Below, one piece after another: positions 44,431 to 53,316 of a DNA stretch of 64,000 nt. Below the pieces are notes generated by a model that ran no database searches, was not told the DNA's origin, and was given only the letters and a program-made list of their open reading frames with translations. The stretch is from Stenotrophomonas_A sp035629025 (GTDB taxonomy: Bacteria; Pseudomonadota; Gammaproteobacteria; Xanthomonadales; Xanthomonadaceae), in contig DASPIU010000020.1 of the NCBI GenBank assembly GCA_035629025.1, positions 1 through 64,000 of the forward strand, written 5' to 3'. Within the stretch, counting starts at the first letter, position 1; each line of letters starts with the position of its first letter. A program made the position numbers and the translations under genes.

Positions 44431-46785
44431 GTGGCAAAACAGGTTCCCGAACGCGGCGCGGCCGCCGAAGCCAAGGCATCGCGCAAGCCCGTGCCCACCG
44501 ACAACTCGCGCCGCCAGCGGCTGTGGCGCGACCTGGCGTTGATCGCGATCGCGCCGCTGCTGCTGTATCTGCTGGCGAGCCTGTTCACTTATTCGGCGGC
44601 CGATCCGGGCTGGTCGCAGACCGGCAGCGTGGTCGCGCCGATCCACAACATGGGCGGCAAGGCCGGCGCCTGGATCGCCGACGTACTGCTGCAACTGCTC
44701 GGCTACATCGCCTTCCTGCTGCCGCTGATCCTCGGCGCGGTGGCCTGGATCGCGCTGTTCGGCATGGAGAAGGAAGGCCAGGGCGAAGCCGAACTTGGCC
44801 CGGCGCTGCGCCTGGTCGGCATGGTCGGTTTCCTGATCGCCGCGACCGGCTTTCTGCACCTGCGCCTGTTCGACGGCGACGTGGCCCGCGCCGGCGGCAT
44901 CCTCGGCAAGCTGGTCGCCAATTCGCTGCGCGCCGGCTTCGGCCCGCTTGGCAGCAACCTGTTCGTGGTGGTGCTGCTGCTGATCTCGATCACCCTGGCC
45001 ACCGGGCTGTCATGGTTCGTGGTGATGGAGCGCATCGGCCAATGGGTGCTGGCGATTCCGCCGCTGCTGCGCAAGAGCAGCAAGCAGGCCAATGAGTGGC
45101 AGCAGACCCGGGCCATGCGCGAGGAACGCGAGGAAGTGCGCAAGGTCGAGGCGGTCAAGCAGGCCCGGCGCGAGCCGGTGAAGATCGAGCCGCCGCCGGC
45201 ACCGGTGGTGGAAAAGAGCGAGCGCGCCAAGCGCGAGCAGCAGATTCCGATGTTCCAGGGCGTCAATGGCGACGGCTCGGACCTGCCGCCGCTGGCGCTG
45301 CTGGACGACCCCAAGCCGCAGGCCAAGGGCTATTCCGAGGAAACCCTGGAAACCCTGTCGCGGCAGATCGAGTTCAAGCTCAAGGACTTCCGCATCGACG
45401 CGCAGGTCGTGGGCGCCTATCCGGGCCCGGTGATCACCCGCTTCGAGATCGAGCCGGCGCCGGGCGTGAAGGTCAGCCAGATCAGCTCGCTGGACAAGGA
45501 CATCGCGCGCGGGCTGTCGGTCAAGTCGGTGCGCGTGGTTGACGTGATCCCGGGCAAGTCGGTGGTCGGCCTGGAAATTCCCAACGTCACGCGCGAGATG
45601 ATCTTCCTCTCCGAGCTGCTGCGCTCGAAGGAATACGACAAGTCCGCCAGTCCGCTGACCCTGGCCCTGGGCAAGGACATCGCCGGCCGTCCGACCGTGG
45701 CCGATCTGGCGCGCATGCCGCACCTGCTGGTGGCCGGCACCACTGGTTCGGGCAAGTCGGTGGCGGTCAACGCGATGGTGCTGAGCCTGCTGTACAAGGC
45801 TTCGCACAAGGAACTGCGGATGCTGATGATCGACCCGAAGATGCTCGAACTGAGCGTCTACCAGGGCATCCCGCATCTGCTGGCGCCGGTGGTCACCGAC
45901 ATGAAGGAGGCCGCCAACGGCCTGCGCTGGTGCGTGGCCGAGATGGAGCGCCGCTACAAGCTGATGAGCGCGGTGGGCGTGCGCAACCTGGCCGGCTTCA
46001 ACAAGAAGGTCAAGGACGCCGAGGAAGCGGGCCAGCCGCTGATGGACCCGCTGTTCAAGCCGAACCCGGAACTGGGCGAAGCCCCGCGCCCGCTGGAGAC
46101 GCTGCCGTTCATCGTCATCTTCATCGACGAATTCGCCGACATGATGATGATCGTCGGCAAGAAGGTCGAAGAACTGATCGCACGCCTGGCGCAGAAGGCG
46201 CGCGCGGCCGGCATCCACCTGATCCTGGCCACGCAGCGTCCGTCGGTGGACGTGATCACCGGCCTGATCAAGGCCAACATCCCGACCCGCATCGCCTTCC
46301 AGGTCAGCTCGAAGATCGACTCGCGCACGATCCTGGACCAGTCCGGCGCCGAGACCCTGCTCGGTCATGGCGACATGCTGCACCTGCCGCCGGGCACGGC
46401 GATGCCCGACCGCGTGCATGGCGCCTTCGTCAGCGACGAGGAAGTGCACCGCGTGGTCGAGCACCTCAAGGCCAGCGGCCCGGCCTCGTACATCGAGGGC
46501 GTGCTGGATGAAGTGCAGACCATGGGCGACGGCACCGTGGTTGGCGCGACCGGCCTGCCGGAAGCCAGCGGTGGCGCCGGCGACGAGTCCGACCCGCTGT
46601 ACGACGAAGCGCTGCGCATCGTCACCGAGACGCGGCGCGCCTCGATCTCCGGCGTGCAGCGCCGGCTCAAGATCGGCTACAACCGCGCCGCGCGCCTGAT
46701 CGAGGCGATGGAGGCGGCCGGCGTGGTCAGCGCACCGGAACACAACGGCGACCGCACCGTGCTGGCACCGCCGCCGCCGAAGTAG
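44431..46785 (+). CDS. ftsK: DNA translocase FtsK
   Basis: A 784-residue septal DNA pump. The N-terminal membrane part (about 25-200) has four hydrophobic segments. A short charged linker follows, then the motor (about 300-690) with Walker A AGTTGSGKS (about 436) and Walker B FIVIFIDEFAD. The C-terminal winged helix (about 720-784; YDEALRIVTETRRASISGVQ) reads KOPS sites. It lacks the very long linker of E. coli FtsK (1329 residues). The start is a GTG with AAGGT ten bases upstream. Confidence 0.97.
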   Translation: MAKQVPERGAAAEAKASRKPVPTDNSRRQRLWRDLALIAIAPLLLYLLASLFTYSAADPGWSQTGSVVAPIHNMGGKAGAWIADVLLQLLGYIAFLLPLILGAVAWIALFGMEKEGQGEAELGPALRLVGMVGFLIAATGFLHLRLFDGDVARAGGILGKLVANSLRAGFGPLGSNLFVVVLLLISITLATGLSWFVVMERIGQWVLAIPPLLRKSSKQANEWQQTRAMREEREEVRKVEAVKQARREPVKIEPPPAPVVEKSERAKREQQIPMFQGVNGDGSDLPPLALLDDPKPQAKGYSEETLETLSRQIEFKLKDFRIDAQVVGAYPGPVITRFEIEPAPGVKVSQISSLDKDIARGLSVKSVRVVDVIPGKSVVGLEIPNVTREMIFLSELLRSKEYDKSASPLTLALGKDIAGRPTVADLARMPHLLVAGTTGSGKSVAVNAMVLSLLYKASHKELRMLMIDPKMLELSVYQGIPHLLAPVVTDMKEAANGLRWCVAEMERRYKLMSAVGVRNLAGFNKKVKDAEEAGQPLMDPLFKPNPELGEAPRPLETLPFIVIFIDEFADMMMIVGKKVEELIARLAQKARAAGIHLILATQRPSVDVITGLIKANIPTRIAFQVSSKIDSRTILDQSGAETLLGHGDMLHLPPGTAMPDRVHGAFVSDEEVHRVVEHLKASGPASYIEGVLDEVQTMGDGTVVGATGLPEASGGAGDESDPLYDEALRIVTETRRASISGVQRRLKIGYNRAARLIEAMEAAGVVSAPEHNGDRTVLAPPPPK

Positions 46786-46861
46786 GCCGGCACAGGCAAT
46801 CATCACCGCGCCGGTCACGGCGCGGCACACGTTCGGACGGCAAGCGTCCCTGGGGGATCGG

Positions 46862-48775
46862 GTGTTGCGTTACTGGGTATGCCTGTTGTGGCTGTGGCCG
46901 GCGTTTGCCTTTGCGCAGGCCTCGGCGCCGCCGTCGCCACCGCCGGGCCAGGCAGAGAACAATTTCAGCTATGTGCGGTATCGCGCCGATTACGAAGTGC
47001 GCGCCGATGGCAGCAATGTCGAGACCGACACCTACGAGATCCTGCTCAAGACCAAGTCGGCGGTGGAGCACTTCAGCCAGGTGCGGCTGAGCTACAGCGA
47101 GAAGATGGAAACGCTGGAAGTGCTGGAGGCCCATACCGTCACCGCCGAAGGCCTGCGTCAGCCGGTGGCCGCCGACCGCATCTATACCCAGGAAAGCTAC
47201 TCCAGCGCCGCGGCGGCGATGTATGCCGACCGCAAGGTACGGGTCATCGTGTTCCCGAACCTGGCCCCGGGCGCGCGCATTGCCTACGTGGTCCGCCGTA
47301 CCCAGCACACGCCGTATTTCCCGGGCTACTTCAGCCTGTGGGAAACCTTCAGTGTGTTCTCGCAGTACGAGGACGCCGTGGTCACCTTGACCGCGCCGGC
47401 GCAGATGCCGATGCAGGTGTGGACGCGCGGCGTGCAATCGGTGCGCGTGCCGCGCGACAAGGGCATGGCGCGCTGGGAATGGCATTACCGGCGCCCGCAA
47501 CCAATGCGCAGCCAGAACTGGAGCGCGGCGGCCTGGGAATTCAGCCCGACCATCATGGCCAGCAGCTACCGCGACTGGGCGCAGATGGGTCTGGCCTATC
47601 ACGCCAAGGCCGGGCAGGCAGCGGCGGTGACGCCGAAAATCCAGGCCCTGGCCGAGCAGATCACCGCCGGCATCGTGGATCGCCGCGCGCAGGCCACCGC
47701 GCTGTACGACTGGGTGGCGCGCAACATCCGCTACGTGGCCGTGTACCTGGGCAATGGCGGCCTGGAGCCGAACCCGGCCGAGCGCATCGCCGAAAGTCAG
47801 TACGGCGACTGCAAGGACCACACGGTGATTCTCGAAGCCCTGCTCGCGGCCAAGGGCATCGCCAGCACGCCGGTGCTGATCGGCGCCGACGGTGGCCCGA
47901 CACTGCCGCGCATCGCGGTGCTGGGGCGCTTCAACCACGCCATCACCTACCTGCCCGAATTCGACCTGTACGTGGATTCGACCAATCCGTACGCACGTTT
48001 CGGCCAGCTGCCGGCCTCCGACCTCGGCGCGCCGGTGCTGCATACCGCCGACGGGCATCTGGCGCGTACGCCGCCCAATGACCGCAGCCGCAATGCCTAT
48101 GTGGCGCGCAGCGAGTTTGACTTCCGCGGCGATGGCGGGCTGCAGGGCCTGACCACGCTGGACAGCGGCCAGACCGGCGAGGTCGGGCTGCGCGCGATGT
48201 TCGTGCAGCTCAACGCGCAGAACCGCGCGCGCATCGAGGAGTCGATCATCGCCCAGGCCGGTTTCGACGGCCGCGGCGAACTGCAGCTGCAAGGCGACCC
48301 GGTGGACCTGTCCACGCGCTTCGGTTATCGCTACCGCTTCCAGGCCAACGACTACGTCGACTTCAACCAGGTCGGCGGCATGCGCCTGCCGGACATGCCC
48401 GGCGCCGAATCGGCGCGCGACCTGTACACCAGTACCTCGGCCGAGGAAAACCTCACGCCGTTCTACTGCAACGACAGCGTGCGCGAGGAAACCTACGTGC
48501 TGCGCCTGCCCGAAGGCGTGCCGATCATCGCGCTGCCGCGCGACGCGCAGTTCAGCAACCCGGCCGGCGAGTACAGCGTGCAGTGGCGGCGCGATGGCCA
48601 GGCCGTGACCAGCACGCACCGCTTGGCGCGCAAGGCCATCCATGGCCCGTATGCGCTATGCCAGCCGCAGGACTACGCTGCATTCCGCGAGCTGTTCCAG
48701 CAGGTGCGGCGCGGCTTTCGCGGGCAGATCGTCTACGGTGACCTGCCTGCGGAGCGCGCGCCGGCTACGCCCTGA
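46862..48775 (+). CDS. Secreted DUF3857 / transglutaminase-like protein
   Basis: A 637-residue protein with a signal peptide (about 1-19), DUF3857 domain (about 45-215) and transglutaminase-like domain (about 270-360). A Cys-His-Asp triad can be read in SQYGDCKDHT, RFNHAITYL and YVDSTNP. A C-terminal beta-rich region (about 440-630) follows. The reaction is unknown; family members are periplasmic or surface proteins. The GTG at 46862 follows GGGGGAT. Its stop is three bases from the convergent siderophore-receptor stop, so it marks the left edge of the siderophore locus. Confidence 0.85.
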   Translation: MLRYWVCLLWLWPAFAFAQASAPPSPPPGQAENNFSYVRYRADYEVRADGSNVETDTYEILLKTKSAVEHFSQVRLSYSEKMETLEVLEAHTVTAEGLRQPVAADRIYTQESYSSAAAAMYADRKVRVIVFPNLAPGARIAYVVRRTQHTPYFPGYFSLWETFSVFSQYEDAVVTLTAPAQMPMQVWTRGVQSVRVPRDKGMARWEWHYRRPQPMRSQNWSAAAWEFSPTIMASSYRDWAQMGLAYHAKAGQAAAVTPKIQALAEQITAGIVDRRAQATALYDWVARNIRYVAVYLGNGGLEPNPAERIAESQYGDCKDHTVILEALLAAKGIASTPVLIGADGGPTLPRIAVLGRFNHAITYLPEFDLYVDSTNPYARFGQLPASDLGAPVLHTADGHLARTPPNDRSRNAYVARSEFDFRGDGGLQGLTTLDSGQTGEVGLRAMFVQLNAQNRARIEESIIAQAGFDGRGELQLQGDPVDLSTRFGYRYRFQANDYVDFNQVGGMRLPDMPGAESARDLYTSTSAEENLTPFYCNDSVREETYVLRLPEGVPIIALPRDAQFSNPAGEYSVQWRRDGQAVTSTHRLARKAIHGPYALCQPQDYAAFRELFQQVRRGFRGQIVYGDLPAERAPATP

Positions 48776-48778
48776 GCC

Positions 48779-50884
48779 TTAGAAGCCCCAGCGCGCCTGC
48801 AACGACAGCGTGCGCGGTGTGCCGACGCCGATCAGGCCGTTGCCCGCCGTGCTCCAGTAGTTGCGGTTGGCGACGTTGTCGAGCATCAGGCGCAGGGCGA
48901 AGGGGCGCCGCCACTGCGGTTCCCACTCCATGCCCAGCGACCAGGTGGCATAGCTGCCGATGAAGGCGCGGTTCTCGTTGTCCACGGGGCGGCGTCCGGT
49001 CAGGTACACGCCGGTGCTCAGCGCCAGCGTGGGCAGGGTTGGCAGCCGGTAGCGGGTGAACACGCTGGCGGTATAGCGCGGCGTGTTGACGGGCGTGCGC
49101 CCGTAGGTGTCGGCATTGGCGCGCGACAGCTGGCGCGCGTCCAGCCACAGCGCCGAGGCGATCAGCTCCAGGCCCTTGCGCAGCTCGCCGCTGGCGACCA
49201 TCTCCAGGCCGCGGAAACGCGACAGGCCGTTGAGCACGATGCGGTTGGACGCGTCGATATTGGTCGATGGCCGGCGGATGTCGAACACGGCGGCCTGCAA
49301 CAGCACGCCGCCGGCCTGCAGCTTGCCGCCGAGTTCGTACTGGCGCGCGCGGGTGGGCGGCAGCAGCTCGCCGAAGTTGGCGCGGTTGGCCTGGCCCCAG
49401 CCGCTCTCTTCCAGTCCTTCGACGTAACTGGTGTAGATCGAGGTGTCCTCGCGCGGACGCCACAGCAGCGCGGCCGAGGGCAGCAGCTCCTTGGCCCGGT
49501 AACGCGTGGTGCGGCTCTGGCTGCGATAACGATCCGAACGCACGCCCAACTGCGCCTGCCACTGCTCGCCGAAAGAGATGCGGTCGAACAGGTACAGGCC
49601 ATCGTCGCGGATGGTGGACAGGTTGGTGCCCTGTGGCGTGGGCAGGGTCATGCGCGGGATCGGCCGCGGGTTGTAGAGGTTCTGCGAAAAGCGATAGACG
49701 GTGGCGGCACGTGGCTCCTGGTTGCGGCGGTCGCTGGAGTAGCCCACGGTCACTTCCTGGCGGATGAAACCAGTGCCGAAGCGGCCGGTGAGTTGGGCGC
49801 GCAGGTTGCGGTTCTGCCAGACCTGGTTCGGGGTGTAGATCACCCGCAGCTGGCCATCGCCGCTGCCTAGATCGTAGTTCTCGAACTGCGAGTAGTAGCG
49901 GTCGCGCTTGACCTGCGAGGTGCCGGCATCCACTTGCAGTGACCAGCGCTCGGTCGGGTTCCAGTCCATGCGCCACAACGCGTTGTTGCTGCGCGCGTCG
50001 TAGCGCATCCAGCGGTCGGCCAGGTTGAGGCGTGCGTTGGGCACGCTGGGCAGGGTGATGCGCCCGGCCACCGGTGCCGGCACCGCCAGTGCGGCCGGGT
50101 CTGAGACGTTCTTGGCGTAGTGCTCCAGGTCCAGGGCGAACTTCAGCGTGTCGGTGGCCTGCCAGTCCAGCGCCGCGCTGGCGAGGTGGCTGTTGCCGTC
50201 GAAGCGGCGCACGCCATTGGCCTCGCGCCCGCCGGCCAGGTTCACGCGCACGCCGAACTGCTCCTGCGCGCCAAAGCGGCGCGCCACATCGGCGTGCAGC
50301 TGCGCCGCGCCATGGCTGTTGCCCGACAGGGTCAGCGTGCTCACCGGCGTGGGCCCGGCGCGCTTGGTCACCAGGTTGACGATGCCCGAGGGCGGCACCA
50401 GGCCGAAGTACAGCGAGGAAACGCCCTTGAGCACTTCCACGCGTTCCTTGTTCTCCAGCGGGATGTCGATCAGGTTGATCACCGGCAACGAGCCATTGAG
50501 GCGGTAGTTCGCGCGGTTCTCGACCAGGATGCCGCGGATGGCGAGGTTGTCGAATGCCGCGCCACTGAGCTGGGCGCGGGTGACGCCGGCGGTGTTGCGC
50601 AGCGCGTCGTACAGGCCGCTTGCCTGTTGTGCGTCGAGTACCGGGCGGGTGATGACGTGGCTCAGCTGCGGAATTTCCAGCGGCATCGCATCGCGGAAGG
50701 TGCCGATCTGCACGATGTCGGGACGAAAGCCGCCGACGGTGATGCGTTCCATCTCCACCACTGCGGGCTGGGCGGGTGTCGGGGTGGCAGAGGCAATGGG
50801 GCCACGTTCGCGGCCATGGGCTGGAGCGCAGCTGTAGACGATGGCAACGGCAAGAGCGATGGCAAGGGCATGGTGTCGCGGCAT
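48779..50884 (-). CDS. TonB-dependent siderophore receptor
   Basis: A 701-residue outer-membrane receptor. A signal peptide (about 1-24), a TonB-box-like stretch (MERITVGG, about 45-52), a plug domain (about 60-165; NTAGVTRAQLSGAAFDNLAI, PPSGIVNLVTKRA) and a 22-strand-type barrel ending in aromatic Phe (LQARWGF) are visible. It is the last gene of the sbn-like operon, 40 bp after the sbnI-like gene, with AGGAG before the ATG. Most likely it imports the ferric form of the product made by the operon. No permease or binding protein is adjacent. Confidence 0.92.
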   Translation of the reverse strand: MPRHHALAIALAVAIVYSCAPAHGRERGPIASATPTPAQPAVVEMERITVGGFRPDIVQIGTFRDAMPLEIPQLSHVITRPVLDAQQASGLYDALRNTAGVTRAQLSGAAFDNLAIRGILVENRANYRLNGSLPVINLIDIPLENKERVEVLKGVSSLYFGLVPPSGIVNLVTKRAGPTPVSTLTLSGNSHGAAQLHADVARRFGAQEQFGVRVNLAGGREANGVRRFDGNSHLASAALDWQATDTLKFALDLEHYAKNVSDPAALAVPAPVAGRITLPSVPNARLNLADRWMRYDARSNNALWRMDWNPTERWSLQVDAGTSQVKRDRYYSQFENYDLGSGDGQLRVIYTPNQVWQNRNLRAQLTGRFGTGFIRQEVTVGYSSDRRNQEPRAATVYRFSQNLYNPRPIPRMTLPTPQGTNLSTIRDDGLYLFDRISFGEQWQAQLGVRSDRYRSQSRTTRYRAKELLPSAALLWRPREDTSIYTSYVEGLEESGWGQANRANFGELLPPTRARQYELGGKLQAGGVLLQAAVFDIRRPSTNIDASNRIVLNGLSRFRGLEMVASGELRKGLELIASALWLDARQLSRANADTYGRTPVNTPRYTASVFTRYRLPTLPTLALSTGVYLTGRRPVDNENRAFIGSYATWSLGMEWEPQWRRPFALRLMLDNVANRNYWSTAGNGLIGVGTPRTLSLQARWGF

Positions 50885-50924
50885 GGAGGTTTCTCCTGGG
50901 GATGGGCGGTGTGCGGAGTGGGGA

Positions 50925-51356
50925 TCAGGGCAACGGCGGCCGCACTGCCCAACCAGCGCCTCGCGCGCGCAGCACGGGCAGCGAGATGTTGCAGAGCGGG
51001 AGCGGGCCGTCGAAGCGGTGTCGCGTGGTCTTGGGCGGATACGGGTCGCCAGTGAGTGCGCGGCGCAGGATTTCCGCCGGCGTCACCAGATAGCCTTCGC
51101 GGCTGGCCTGGACCTGGACCTGCTGGTAGTCGAGCAACAGGCACGGCGCGGCGGCCAGGCCCAGGCGGTGGGCGGCGCACAGCCGATGGTGGCCGTCCAT
51201 CACCGCGTAGCTGCAGCGCTCGACCACGATCGGCACGCGCCACACGGCGTGTTCGGTCATGTCGCGGGCCAGGTGCTCGGCGTGATCGCCGTGGTGCTGC
51301 TCGGTCGGCAGGATCCACGGCAGCGGCAGCAACTGGATCGGTTGGCTGCAGACCAT
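50925..51356 (-). CDS. sbnI: ParB/SerK-like protein, SbnI-like
   Basis: A 143-residue ParB/sulfiredoxin-fold protein with the DGHHR motif (MDGHHRLCAAHRLG, about 53-66) of free serine kinases (SerK) and SbnI. In S. aureus, SbnI (about 254 residues) makes O-phospho-L-serine for SbnA and senses heme. This homologue keeps only the ParB-like region, so the regulatory half is absent. The likely general-base Glu lies near the N-terminus (PTEQHHGDHAEHLARDM). The ATG overlaps the decarboxylase stop (TGATG). Kinase activity is inferred. Confidence 0.75.
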   Translation of the reverse strand: MVCSQPIQLLPLPWILPTEQHHGDHAEHLARDMTEHAVWRVPIVVERCSYAVMDGHHRLCAAHRLGLAAAPCLLLDYQQVQVQASREGYLVTPAEILRRALTGDPYPPKTTRHRFDGPLPLCNISLPVLRARGAGWAVRPPLP

Positions 51357-52564
51357 CAGCTGGCTCCGGGCTCGTCGAGGTACAGCCGCGCCGGATGCGG
51401 ATGGCTGAGAAAGTCGTGATGGGAGATGTGCCAGCCGTAGGCGCCGGCCAGCACGAACACGATGCAGTCGCCCGCACGCAGGCGTCGCAGCGGCACGTTC
51501 CGCGCCAGCACGTCCTTGGGCGTGCACAGCTCGCCGCACAGGGTGATGCGTGCATCCAGCAGCGTCGGCCGCGCCCAGGGATAGGGCCAGTGCTCGCTGG
51601 CGATCACCTCGCAGGGATGGTCGTGCTGCCAGGCACTGGGCAGGCGGAAGTGATGCGAGCCGCCGCGCAGGATGGCGAAGTGCTCGCCGAAGCAGGTCTT
51701 GAGGTCGGTAACTTCGGCCAGGTAATAGCCGCAGTCGGCGACCAGGAAGCGCCCGCACTCGAAGGCCAGGCGCAGGTCGCTGGCCTGCGCGCTGGCCAGC
51801 AACACGTGCAGACCCTGGCAGAAGCTCGCCCAGTCGAACTGGCGCGGCTGCGCAGCGTAGTCCACGCCGATGCCGCCGCCGGCATTGAGCCAGTGCAGCG
51901 GCAGCCGGCATTCGCGTTGCCAGGCCGCGGCCAAGGCCATGTAGCGCGCGATCAGCGCCAGATGGGCCTGCGCGTCGAGCTGGTTGGACAGCGCATGGAA
52001 ATGCAGCCCGCGCAGGCGCACGTGGCGGCAACGGCGCACCACGTCCAGCAGCGCCGGCACCTGGTCCTGGGCAATGCCGAACTGCGTGGGTAACCCGCCC
52101 ATGCGCAGCGGCGCCTGCGCGGCGGCCTGCGTCAGTGTGGGCGCGGGGTTGACCCGCAGCAGGATCTGCGCGGTGCGCCGGCGCCGGCCCGCCAGCCAGT
52201 TCAGGCGCCGCAGCTGGTGCTCGCTTTCGACGTGGACCAGTGCGACACCATGGGTCAGCGCGCCTTCCAGTTCGGCATCGGTCTTGCCGGGCCCGCCAAA
52301 CAGCAGCGGACAGGTGCCGCTGATGTCGCGCACGCGCTCGATCTCGCCCAGCGAGGCCACCTCGAAGCCATCGACGATGGGCAGCAGCGTGCGCAGGATC
52401 GGGCGCTCATTGTTGGCCTTGACCGCGTAGAACAGGCTGCAGGCCGCCGGCAGCTGTGCACGCAGCGCCTGGCTGCGACGCCGCAGGTGCGCCAGGTCAT
52501 AGACATAGGCGCACACCGGCGCCTGCCGGGACTGGACGTAGCGCTGCAAGGCCGGCGGGATCAT
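51356..52564 (-). CDS. sbnH: PLP decarboxylase, SbnH-like
   Basis: A 402-residue fold-III PLP decarboxylase (ornithine/diaminopimelate family). The Schiff-base Lys is in LFYAVKANNERP (about 49), the glycine loop is LNAGGGIGVDY (about 227-237), and the C-terminal dimer-interface Cys is in LCGELCTPKDVL. By homology to SbnH it removes CO2 from citryl-L-Dap to give citryl-diaminoethane. The ATG at 52564 overlaps the sbnG-like stop (ATGA). An alternative diaminopimelate decarboxylase role is unlikely given the neighbours. Confidence 0.9.
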   Translation of the reverse strand: MIPPALQRYVQSRQAPVCAYVYDLAHLRRRSQALRAQLPAACSLFYAVKANNERPILRTLLPIVDGFEVASLGEIERVRDISGTCPLLFGGPGKTDAELEGALTHGVALVHVESEHQLRRLNWLAGRRRRTAQILLRVNPAPTLTQAAAQAPLRMGGLPTQFGIAQDQVPALLDVVRRCRHVRLRGLHFHALSNQLDAQAHLALIARYMALAAAWQRECRLPLHWLNAGGGIGVDYAAQPRQFDWASFCQGLHVLLASAQASDLRLAFECGRFLVADCGYYLAEVTDLKTCFGEHFAILRGGSHHFRLPSAWQHDHPCEVIASEHWPYPWARPTLLDARITLCGELCTPKDVLARNVPLRRLRAGDCIVFVLAGAYGWHISHHDFLSHPHPARLYLDEPGAS

Positions 52565-53316
52565 GGTGCGTGCTGGCCGTTGCCATCCAGGCGCGCGGCG
52601 AGCGCGGCGCGCAGCAGGCCGCGGTCTTCGCCGAGGATGAACATGCGCACCCCGCGCTCGGCCCATCGGCGCCGGTCCTCGGGCGCGCGCGGCAAGGCGC
52701 AGAAGTATTTGCCGCTGGCCATGGCGCCGCACTCGATGCGCTCGATGGCTTCGCGCACCCGCGGGTGACGTGTTTGCCAGGGCAGGCCGAGCGATTGCGC
52801 CAGGTCCGCCGCGCCTTCCAGCAGCACGTCCACGCCCTCGACCGCGGCAATGCGGGCGCTGCGCTCGGCGGCCGCCGCGTCCTCGATCATCACCACGACC
52901 AGCGTCAGCGCATCGGCGCACTGCTGCGCCGCGGCCAGGTCATCGCGACCGTAGCCGCTGTGATGGGTAGCGCTGGTGCCGCGCTGGCCCAGCGGCCAAT
53001 GCCGGCATGCGCGCACCGCCGCGCGGGCCTGCGCCACCGTGCTTACGCGCGGGAACACGATGCCCTGCGCGCCCATGTCCAGGGCCGGGAACACCTGGCT
53101 CCGATGCGCGACCCGCACCAGCGCGGCGATGCGACCGGCGCGCGCGGCCAGCAGCATCGCCGCAAGCGTATCGGGCGAAACCAGCGCGTGTTCCAGGTCG
53201 ATGATCACGAAGTCGTAGCCAGCCGAGGCGGCCAGTTCCACCGTCACCGGCGAGGCGATCGCGCAGAACACGCCATGCACGGTGGCGCCGGCTTCTAGGC
53301 GCGCCTTCAGCGGCAT
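52561..53316 (-). CDS. sbnG: HpcH/HpaI-aldolase-type citrate synthase, SbnG-like
   Basis: A 251-residue class II aldolase-fold protein. Key positions are visible: Arg in AALVRVAHRS, Glu in VVMIEDAAA and Asp in EGAADLAQSLG. SbnG makes citrate from oxaloacetate and acetyl-CoA, giving siderophore synthesis its own citrate when the TCA cycle is off under iron starvation. The ATG at 53316 is chosen over a GTG at 53322 because GGAGG precedes it by seven bases. It overlaps the sbnF-like gene by ten bases. Confidence 0.88.
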   Translation of the reverse strand: MPLKARLEAGATVHGVFCAIASPVTVELAASAGYDFVIIDLEHALVSPDTLAAMLLAARAGRIAALVRVAHRSQVFPALDMGAQGIVFPRVSTVAQARAAVRACRHWPLGQRGTSATHHSGYGRDDLAAAQQCADALTLVVVMIEDAAAAERSARIAAVEGVDVLLEGAADLAQSLGLPWQTRHPRVREAIERIECGAMASGKYFCALPRAPEDRRRWAERGVRMFILGEDRGLLRAALAARLDGNGQHAP

